Position numbers and translations under genes: made by a program. A stretch of DNA of 35,613 nt, taken from assembly GCA_902585365.1 (NCBI GenBank), contig CACIDF010000008.1, forward strand, positions 1 through 35,613, written 5' to 3'. The stretch comes from an uncultured Pelagibacteraceae bacterium. GTDB lineage: Bacteria > Pseudomonadota > Alphaproteobacteria > Pelagibacterales > Pelagibacteraceae. The notes beneath the pieces were generated by a model. The model was not told the DNA's origin, made no database searches, and saw nothing but the letters and a program-made list of their open reading frames with translations. Shown one piece after another: positions 29,489 through 35,613 of the stretch; position 1 is the first letter of the stretch; every line of letters starts with the position of its first letter.

Positions 29489-31255
29489 TCAGTTAAAATT
29501 AAAATTCATAATGTTTGAACTTCCTGAAATGGCAGATTTATAGTGTTGTTCAGCCCTAGGTAATACTTTTTCAAAATAAAATTTAGCAGTATTTATTTTG
29601 TCATCATAGAATTTCTTATTTTCTTCGTAATCTTTAAAACTTACTTGAAGTGTTTTAATCCAGGCAAATGCCAAAGAAATATAACCAAGTGTTTTCAAAT
29701 AATCATTAGCTGCTGCGCTTACATCATCTCTGTTAGTCTCGGATCTATCAATTGTCCATTTACTGAATTTTTTAAGGATTTCTAGATAATTATTAAATTC
29801 TTTAACAAACGGTTTAATTTTTTCGTTATTTGAATTAGTTTCAGATTTAATAAGATCTAAGAATTTATTAATTATGTTTCCATTTTTATTTGATAATTTT
29901 CTAAAAACTAAATCAGCAGCCTGCACTGAATTGGTCCCTTCGTAAATAGGTGTTATTCTATTATCTCTGTATAATTGCTCTATACCTTGATCTTTTGTAT
30001 ACCCGTATCCTCCATATATTTGCATTGCATCACTAGTAATTTCCATACCTAAATCTGAAAATAAAGATTTTACAACAGGTGTCATTAATGAAACCATATC
30101 TGAAGCATCTTGTTTAATTTTCTGATCACTATGATTTAAGCTAACTTCAGTTTGTTGTGACAACCAAAAACATAATGCTCTTTCTCCCTCAATTATTGAT
30201 TTCATGTTTAATAATGATTTTCTTATATCTGCATGTTCAATAATTAAATCTGCATTTCCATTTTGAGATTTGTTATTATTGCTTTTACCTTGTTTTCTCT
30301 CTTTAGCATAGCTTAATGAATTCTGGTAAGCGATTTCTGAAATCCCTAAACCTTGAATTCCAACGACAATTCTCTCTAGGTTCATCATAGTAAACATCTG
30401 ACTTAATCCTTTATTTTTAGGACCAATCATAAATCCAGTTGCGTCATCAAAATTTAAAACACAAGTTGCTGAACCTTTGATGCCCATTTTTGTTTCTATA
30501 GATCCTGTTGAAATTCCATTTCTTGCACCAATTGTTCCATCATTTTTTACAACAAATTTTGGAACTAAAAATAAACTTATTCCTTTAGTTCCTTTAGGTG
30601 AGTCTGTTGCTCTCGCAATTACTAAATGGATTATATTTTCAGTAAGATCATGGTCTCCAGATGTAATAAATATTTTTTGACCTGTAATTTTATAAGTTCC
30701 ATCTTGTTGTTCTACTGCTTTTGTTTTTAATAAACCTAAATCTGTTCCACAGACTGGCTCTGTTAAACACATTGTACCACTCCATTTACCCTCAACCATT
30801 TTGGGAAGATATTTATCTTTAATTTCATCTGAGGCGTGATGATGAATACAGTTGTAAGCACCGAGAGTTAATTCACTATAAAGTTTAAACGCCAAACTAG
30901 CAGATGATATCATCTCATCAAAAAAAGCACTTACAGTTCTAGGCATTCCCTGTCCACCATATTTTGGATCGCAGGATAATGAAGTCCATCCATCCTCAAT
31001 ATATTTTTGATAAACTTCTTTATATCCAGGCGGTGTTCTTACTACGCCATTTTCTAGAACTGCAGGATTATCGTCTCCAGCTTTTGCAAGTGGTAAAATT
31101 AAATTTTCATTTATTTTTGCTGCTTCTTCTAAAATGTTTTTAACGAGATCTGGACTGACTTCTTTATACTTTTCTAAGTCATTATAATTTTTATTGTCTC
31201 TTAATTTCTCAAAAAGAAACATCATATCTTCAACAGGTGCTGTATAAGTTGTCAT
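29489..31255 (-). CDS. dmdC: Methylmercaptopropionyl-CoA dehydrogenase (DmdC-type acyl-CoA dehydrogenase)
   Basis: An FAD acyl-CoA dehydrogenase of the long DmdC/FadE5-like class (588 residues, against about 380 for ordinary members). It is expected to oxidise methylmercaptopropionyl-CoA to methylthioacryloyl-CoA. Features are an N-terminal extension, the FAD-binding segments MCLTEPVCGTDLG (162-174) and KIFITSGDHDL, QIYGGYGYTKDQGIEQLYRD, and IYEGTNSVQ with probable catalytic base Glu439. A C-terminal helical extension beyond about residue 460 is characteristic of this class. Assignment to DMSP degradation is from the class and the dmdB-hydrolase-dmdA genes after it. It begins the DMSP set, 33 bases after leuB, where a promoter-like -10 lies. 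Confidence 0.87.
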   Translation of the reverse strand: MTTYTAPVEDMMFLFEKLRDNKNYNDLEKYKEVSPDLVKNILEEAAKINENLILPLAKAGDDNPAVLENGVVRTPPGYKEVYQKYIEDGWTSLSCDPKYGGQGMPRTVSAFFDEMISSASLAFKLYSELTLGAYNCIHHHASDEIKDKYLPKMVEGKWSGTMCLTEPVCGTDLGLLKTKAVEQQDGTYKITGQKIFITSGDHDLTENIIHLVIARATDSPKGTKGISLFLVPKFVVKNDGTIGARNGISTGSIETKMGIKGSATCVLNFDDATGFMIGPKNKGLSQMFTMMNLERIVVGIQGLGISEIAYQNSLSYAKERKQGKSNNNKSQNGNADLIIEHADIRKSLLNMKSIIEGERALCFWLSQQTEVSLNHSDQKIKQDASDMVSLMTPVVKSLFSDLGMEITSDAMQIYGGYGYTKDQGIEQLYRDNRITPIYEGTNSVQAADLVFRKLSNKNGNIINKFLDLIKSETNSNNEKIKPFVKEFNNYLEILKKFSKWTIDRSETNRDDVSAAANDYLKTLGYISLAFAWIKTLQVSFKDYEENKKFYDDKINTAKFYFEKVLPRAEQHYKSAISGSSNIMNFNFN

Positions 31256-31262
31256 TTTTTTT

Positions 31263-31268
31263 ACTATA
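31263..31268 (-). promoter_or_regulatory. Candidate -10 element in front of dmdC
   Basis: On the - strand the leuB-dmdC gap holds TATAGT followed by seven As and then the dmdC ATG. A transcript would start at or within about two bases of the start codon, giving a leaderless mRNA. I see no convincing -35 at 16-18 bases upstream. The position, at the head of the inserted DMSP genes, makes it worth noting, but the AT-rich background weakens it. Confidence 0.3.
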
Positions 31269-31288
31269 CTTAAATTAAGATAATTTAA

Positions 31289-32398
31289 TTATTTTTGCAA
31301 ACACGCAATAATCGCATCCCCCATCATAGAGGTGGAAACTTCTTTTTTTCCTTTAGAAATTATGTCTTTTGTCCTTAATCCATCGTCTAAAACTTTCTGA
31401 ACTGCATTGTCCAATTCAGTGGACTCTTTATCTAAGTTTAAAGAATATTTTAAGGCCATTGAAAAACTTAAAATTGTTGCAATTGGATTAGCAATACCTT
31501 TGCCTGCGATATCTGGAGCAGAACCATGCACAGGTTCGTACATTGATCTTAAATTTCCGTCTTTATCTTTTGCACCAAGTGAGGCTGAAGGTAGTAATCC
31601 TAATGAACCTGTAAGCATTGCTGCTTCATCAGAAAGTATATCTCCAAACAAATTATCAGTTACTATTACATCGAATTGTTTTGGATTTCTTAATAACTGC
31701 ATAGCACAGTTATCCGCAAGCATGTGTTCTAAATTTACGTCTTTATAGTCTTTTTTGTGAAGAGTTGTTACCTCCTCTTTCCACAGTTGACCAGCTTCCA
31801 TAACATTTGATTTCTCACAAGAAGTAACTTTATTATTTCTTTTTTTGGCTAATTCAAAAGCAACTCTTGCAACTCTTTCAATTTCTTTGGATGTATATGT
31901 ATGAGTATTAATTCCTTTTCTTTCTCCATTATCGATGGGCTTTATACCTCTTGGTTCACCAAAATAAATTCCTCCAGTCAATTCCCTTACAATCATTATA
32001 TCAAGTCCTGATACTATTTCGGGTTTTAAACTAGAAGCCTCAACTAACTGTTTAAAACAAATAGCAGGTCGTAAATTTGCAAAAAGTTTAAGTTCTTTTC
32101 TTAATTTTAGTAATGCTCTTTCTGGTTTTTTAGAAAAATCTAAGTTATCCCATTTAGGGCCTCCTACAGCGCCTAAAATTACTGCTTCACATTCTAAGGC
32201 TTTAAAAAATACTTCATCGGTAATGGGAGTTTTAAATTTATCATACGCAGCCCCACCTACTAAATCTTGATCTACTTCGAAATCAAGAGATCTATTTTTA
32301 TTAAACCATTCAATTATTTTTTTTACTTCATTGATTACTTCTGTACCAATACCATCCCCAGGTAAAAGTAAAATTTTTCTTTTTTTTACTTTAATCAT
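31289..32398 (-). CDS. leuB: 3-isopropylmalate dehydrogenase
   Basis: Oxidises and decarboxylates 3-isopropylmalate to the 2-oxo acid precursor of leucine, using NAD+. The 369 residues include [11 protein letters not shown] near the N terminus, the family signature [20 protein letters not shown] (250-269) with metal-binding aspartates near 248, 253 and 257, and the nucleotide region [20 protein letters not shown]. It overlaps leuD by eight bases (ATGATTAA). It is the last leucine gene before the inserted DMSP genes; in many relatives the next gene is asd. Confidence 0.97.
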   Translation of the reverse strand: MIKVKKRKILLLPGDGIGTEVINEVKKIIEWFNKNRSLDFEVDQDLVGGAAYDKFKTPITDEVFFKALECEAVILGAVGGPKWDNLDFSKKPERALLKLRKELKLFANLRPAICFKQLVEASSLKPEIVSGLDIMIVRELTGGIYFGEPRGIKPIDNGERKGINTHTYTSKEIERVARVAFELAKKRNNKVTSCEKSNVMEAGQLWKEEVTTLHKKDYKDVNLEHMLADNCAMQLLRNPKQFDVIVTDNLFGDILSDEAAMLTGSLGLLPSASLGAKDKDGNLRSMYEPVHGSAPDIAGKGIANPIATILSFSMALKYSLNLDKESTELDNAVQKVLDDGLRTKDIISKGKKEVSTSMMGDAIIACLQK

Positions 32399-32996
32399 TA
32401 AAAATCCAAGGCTTCGATGACTTTATTTTGCTTTCATAAGCTGAAATCTTTGAAGACTGGGCTAACGAAAGAGAGATATCATCTAAACCTTCTAGAAGGC
32501 ATTTTTTTTTAAATTCATCAATTTCAAACTTAATTTCATTATTCCCAAATTTTATAGACTGGTCCTCCAAGTTTATGGATATTTCTTCTTTCCTTGTAGA
32601 ATATTCAGATAATTCTTTTATTACTTCCTCTTTGATAGTTATTGGTAAGATGCCATTTTTGAAACAATTATTGTAAAATATATCTGCATAACTAGAACTT
32701 ATTACACAAGTAATACCAAAGTCTAAAAGTGCCCAAGGTGCATGTTCTCTCGATGAGCCACATCCAAAATTTTTACCAGTAATTAATATTTTTGATTGAT
32801 TGTAAGGTTCGTTATTTAGAACAAAGTCAGAAATTTCTTTACCTTCATCATCATATCTCATCTCGAAAAAAAGATTTTTTCCTAAACCTGTCCTTTTAAT
32901 AGTTTTTAAAAATTGTTTAGGAATTATCATATCCGTATCGATATTAACTATTGGTATGTATGCAGGAATACTTTTTAATCTATTAAACTTTTTCAT
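32391..32996 (-). CDS. leuD: 3-isopropylmalate dehydratase small subunit
   Basis: The swivel domain of isopropylmalate isomerase, which completes the active site with LeuC and carries substrate-recognition residues. The 201 residues are of standard size. Diagnostic segments are [17 protein letters not shown] near the N terminus and [20 protein letters not shown] (74-93), the aconitase-family small-domain signature. Its ATG overlaps the leuC stop (TAATG), favouring equal subunit production. Confidence 0.97.
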   Translation of the reverse strand: MKKFNRLKSIPAYIPIVNIDTDMIIPKQFLKTIKRTGLGKNLFFEMRYDDEGKEISDFVLNNEPYNQSKILITGKNFGCGSSREHAPWALLDFGITCVISSSYADIFYNNCFKNGILPITIKEEVIKELSEYSTRKEEISINLEDQSIKFGNNEIKFEIDEFKKKCLLEGLDDISLSLAQSSKISAYESKIKSSKPWIFND

Positions 32997-34399
32997 TAAT
33001 TTTTATACTTTCTTACATCATCAAAATTTCCAGAAATTGCTGCAGCTGCTGCCATAGCTGGGCTAACTAAATGTGTTCTACCACCTCTACCCTGTCTACC
33101 CTCAAAATTTCTGTTAGATGTTGATGCGCATCTTTCCTCTGGTTTAAGTTTATCAGCATTCATTGCTAAACACATGGAACATCCTGGTTCTCTCCACTCA
33201 AATCCAGAATTTAAAAATATTTTATCTAAACCCTCTTGTTCAGCTTGTTCTTTTACTAACCCTGATCCTGGAACGACCATGGCTTTTACATGAGATGCAA
33301 TTTTCTTATCCTTTAGAATTTTTGCAGCATCTCTTAAATCTTCAATTCTACCATTTGTACAGCTACCTATGAAAACTTTGTCAATTTTTATATCTTTAAT
33401 TAATGTATTTGGTTTAAGACCCATATATTTTAAAGATCTTTCAATTGAGTTTCTTCTGTCATTATCTTTTTCATCAGAAGGATTAGGGACTTTTCCATCT
33501 ATTGTAATAACATCTTGTGGTGATGTACCCCAAGTAACCATTGGCTGTATGTCTTCTCCTTTAAGTGTAACTTCTTTATCAAAATTAGCGTTATTATCTG
33601 AATTAAGTTTACTCCAATATTCAACTGCTTTATCCCAGATTTCATTTTTTGGTGACATCGGTTTACCTTTTAAATATTTAAATATCTTTTCGTCAGGAGC
33701 TATCAATCCTGCTCTTGCTCCGCCTTCGATTGTCATGTTGCAAATTGTCATTCTATTTTCCACTGTCAATGATGAGATAACATCTCCAGCATATTCAATG
33801 ACATAACCTGTACCTCCAGCAGTTCCAATTTTTCCTATTATTTGTAAAATTACATCTTTAGACGTTACTCCGATTGGTAATTTACCATTAACGCTTATTC
33901 TTAAATTTTTTGATTTTTTTTGAACCAACGTTTGGGTTGCTAATACATGCTCAACTTCTGAAGTACCTATTCCAAAAGCTAATGCGCCAAAAGCTCCATG
34001 AGTTGCTGTATGACTATCTCCACAAACAATTATGTTCCCAGGCTGTGTAAATCCTTGCTCTGGCCCAATAATATGTACTATACCTTGTCTTTTGTCAGAC
34101 ATTCCAAAAAGTTTAATTCCAAACTCCTTACAATTCCTACCTAGTGTATCAACTTGGATTTTAGACTCCTCATCTGCAATACCTTTAGATCTATCTGTAG
34201 TTGGAACATTATGATCTGCAACTGCAAGTGTTAATTCGGGATTTCTGACTTTCCTGTTAGAATTTCTTAAACCTTCAAAAGCTTGGGGACTAGTAACCTC
34301 ATGTATTAAATGTCTATCGACAAATAACAAAGATGTGCCATCTTCTTGCTGATGTACTAAATGTTCTTCCCAGATTTTATCGTATAAAGTTTTTGACAT
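32996..34399 (-). CDS. leuC: 3-isopropylmalate dehydratase large subunit
   Basis: Aconitase-family subunit that binds the [4Fe-4S] cluster and isomerises 2-isopropylmalate to 3-isopropylmalate in leucine synthesis. The 467 residues are normal. The cluster ligands are Cys347 ([12 protein letters not shown]) and Cys407 with Cys410 ([11 protein letters not shown]). Other landmarks are the N-terminal [18 protein letters not shown] and the [19 protein letters not shown] segment. It starts 16 bases after rplS and overlaps leuD by one base. Confidence 0.98.
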   Translation of the reverse strand: MSKTLYDKIWEEHLVHQQEDGTSLLFVDRHLIHEVTSPQAFEGLRNSNRKVRNPELTLAVADHNVPTTDRSKGIADEESKIQVDTLGRNCKEFGIKLFGMSDKRQGIVHIIGPEQGFTQPGNIIVCGDSHTATHGAFGALAFGIGTSEVEHVLATQTLVQKKSKNLRISVNGKLPIGVTSKDVILQIIGKIGTAGGTGYVIEYAGDVISSLTVENRMTICNMTIEGGARAGLIAPDEKIFKYLKGKPMSPKNEIWDKAVEYWSKLNSDNNANFDKEVTLKGEDIQPMVTWGTSPQDVITIDGKVPNPSDEKDNDRRNSIERSLKYMGLKPNTLIKDIKIDKVFIGSCTNGRIEDLRDAAKILKDKKIASHVKAMVVPGSGLVKEQAEQEGLDKIFLNSGFEWREPGCSMCLAMNADKLKPEERCASTSNRNFEGRQGRGGRTHLVSPAMAAAAAISGNFDDVRKYKN

Positions 34400-34415
34400 T
34401 TAAAAAAGTTTAATT

Positions 34416-34940
34416 TTATTTAGCCTTTTTAGTGCTATCTTCTTTAAGACTCTCATCTTTTTTTAAAGACGGAGATTTATCATCCTCAGAAGTTTCTACT
34501 TTATCATCTTTTGTTGTCTGTTTAACAACATTTTCCTCTGTTACTCCCTCAGGTTTTGTCTCTATATCAATACCGATTTTCTTTTTAATTTTTTCAGCAA
34601 TTTTTGCTGATTTCCCTGTTCTGTCTCTTAAGTAGTATAGTTTAGCTCTTCTTACTTTTCCAGATCTTATGACTTTAATAGTATCAACAATTGGACTAAA
34701 GAGTGCAAATGTTCTTTCAACTCCTTCGCCAAATGATATTTTTCTTACGGTAAATGAAGAGTTAATGTCTCTATTTTTTTTTGCTATACAAACGCCCTCA
34801 AAATATTGAATTCTTTCTCTCTTTCCTTCTGTAATTCTAACACCAACTTTAATAATATCTCCAGGAAAGAAATCTGGTAATTTTTTTTCTGCTGAGATTT
34901 TCTTTACGTTCTCTCTATTTATTTCTTCAATGTTTTTCAT
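34416..34940 (-). CDS. rplS: 50S ribosomal protein L19
   Basis: A large-subunit protein near the 30S-50S interface. Conserved L19 segments run through the first 115 residues: [60 protein letters not shown] and [20 protein letters not shown]. The next 50-60 residues form a charged tail rich in Lys, Glu, Asp and Thr, not part of the core fold; extended tails occur in other alphaproteobacterial L19 proteins. I chose the ATG at 34940 (174 residues); a TTG five codons upstream at 34955 would leave almost no gap to trmD and adds nothing conserved. It is 16 bases from trmD, its usual neighbour. Confidence 0.95.
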   Translation of the reverse strand: MKNIEEINRENVKKISAEKKLPDFFPGDIIKVGVRITEGKRERIQYFEGVCIAKKNRDINSSFTVRKISFGEGVERTFALFSPIVDTIKVIRSGKVRRAKLYYLRDRTGKSAKIAEKIKKKIGIDIETKPEGVTEENVVKQTTKDDKVETSEDDKSPSLKKDESLKEDSTKKAK

Positions 34941-34956
34941 TTGTATGTTTATCAAT

Positions 34957-35613
34957 TTAATTCTTTTTATATTTTTGCCACAAGTCTGGTCTTCGGTGGC
35001 GTGTTATAGCCTCTGATTGAGATAAACGCCAGTCTTTAATTTTGCTATGATCTCCTGATAAAAGCACCTCAGGAACTGGTGTTTTTTCCCATATTTGTGG
35101 TTTTGTATACTGAGGATACTCCAATAAACCATTTTCAAAACTTTCGTCTTTGTACGAATTTTCATTTCCTAGAACACCTGGCACAAGTCTTAATATGCTA
35201 TCCAAAATTACGTATGCAGCTGTCTCGCCACCTGACAAAATGTAGTCCCCAATACTTATCTCTTCAATACCTCTGGACTCTATGACTCTTTGGTCAATTC
35301 CTTCAAAATGACCACAAAGAATATTTATTTTTTTTTCTTTCAAAAATTTTTTTGCTTTATTTTGATCAAAAGTCTTTCCTTTAGGTGTTAAATAAATAAT
35401 TTTTTCATTTTTTTTTAAATTTTGATCTAGTGCTTTTGCAACTACATCAGGTTTTAAAACCATTCCTTCACCACCTCCATAAGGAGTATCATCTACTGTT
35501 TTATGCTTATCCTTTGCGAAGTCTCTAATGTTGATTACATCCAAGTTCCACAAACTTTTCTCAATTGCTCTTCCATAGATACCTTTGCTTAAAATTCCTG
35601 GAAAAAAGTCTGG
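34957..35613 (-). CDS. trmD: tRNA (guanine-N1)-methyltransferase, C-terminal part (5' end outside window)
   Basis: Methylates G37 of tRNAs with S-adenosylmethionine, preventing frameshifts. The frame is open to the right edge, so about 218 residues are visible and the N-terminal few are outside. Visible are [50 protein letters not shown] and the SPOUT knot region [24 protein letters not shown] at 35553 might look like a start, but the homologous sequence continues upstream of it. The position ahead of rplS is the standard rpsP-rimM-trmD-rplS order. Confidence 0.96.
   Translation of the reverse strand, partial: PDFFPGILSKGIYGRAIEKSLWNLDVINIRDFAKDKHKTVDDTPYGGGEGMVLKPDVVAKALDQNLKKNEKIIYLTPKGKTFDQNKAKKFLKEKKINILCGHFEGIDQRVIESRGIEEISIGDYILSGGETAAYVILDSILRLVPGVLGNENSYKDESFENGLLEYPQYTKPQIWEKTPVPEVLLSGDHSKIKDWRLSQSEAITRHRRPDLWQKYKKN

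Noticed and set aside
31256-31288. A riboswitch (SAM- or glycine-type, as known from SAR11) controlling the DMSP genes
   Set aside because: The gap is only 33 bases, too short for a known aptamer plus expression platform, and no stem is visible.
33369-33806. 145-codon open frame on the + strand opposite leuC
   Set aside because: It is a shadow of leuC, serine/leucine-rich, with no start signal or domain. The same applies to the other opposite-strand frames inside sucB, lpd, atpD, leuB and sdhA.
34941-34955. Starting rplS at the TTG at 34955
   Set aside because: It adds five non-conserved residues and leaves one base to the trmD stop; the ATG at 34940 gives the normal L19 N terminus.

Overview
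The window is about 35.6 kb of very AT-rich (by eye roughly 30% G+C), almost gap-free bacterial chromosome. It is most likely from the SAR11 clade (Candidatus Pelagibacter or a close relative, Alphaproteobacteria). The main reasons are a DMSP demethylase gene very like Pelagibacter dmdA, sitting with dmdB/dmdC-like genes; alphaproteobacterial gene orders (priA-atpHAGDC, mdh-sucCDAB-lpd, sdhCDAB, leuCDB-asd, trmD-rplS, proBA-nadD-rsfS-ctpA-rppH); and extreme compaction. I count 33 protein genes and about 312 non-coding bases (about 0.9%). The largest gap is 115 bases, so no gene-free stretch exceeds 300 bases. I saw no RNA gene, insertion sequence, CRISPR array or riboswitch.

Layout. (1) Bases 1-4701, + strand: proB (5' end outside the window), proA, nadD, rsfS, ctpA and rppH form one tight unit for proline synthesis, NAD synthesis, ribosome silencing, periplasmic proteolysis and RNA 5'-end processing. 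(2) Bases 4694-35613, all - strand. Read in transcription order from the right edge: trmD (5' end outside), rplS, leuC, leuD, leuB; then dmdC, dmdB, an alpha/beta hydrolase and dmdA; then asd, sdhC, sdhD, sdhA, sdhB, mmsA, mdh, sucC, sucD, sucA, sucB, lpd, priA; and after the only sizeable gap, atpH, atpA, atpG, atpD, atpC. The two blocks converge and overlap by 8 bases.

How the genes fit together. The - strand block is an energy-metabolism cluster. It holds 2-oxoglutarate dehydrogenase, succinyl-CoA synthetase, succinate dehydrogenase and malate dehydrogenase, with the F1 part of ATP synthase downstream. Two carbon-entry modules are spliced into conserved housekeeping order: the DMSP demethylation module between leuB and asd, and mmsA, which yields acetyl- or propionyl-CoA, between sdhB and mdh. 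Many genes overlap by 1, 4 or 8 bases, suggesting translational coupling.

Most of the window is ordinary core genome and I found no wholly new system. The strongest oddity is the succinate dehydrogenase membrane anchor. Ungapped comparison with remembered E. coli SdhC/SdhD sequences indicates that both heme b axial histidines are replaced (Gln in SdhC, Tyr in SdhD), while the quinone-site residues are kept. This points to a heme-free complex II. Next in interest are the uncharacterised hydrolase inside the DMSP operon, a PriA with an altered fourth zinc-ligand pair, and possible promoters placed so close to start codons that their transcripts would be nearly leaderless.
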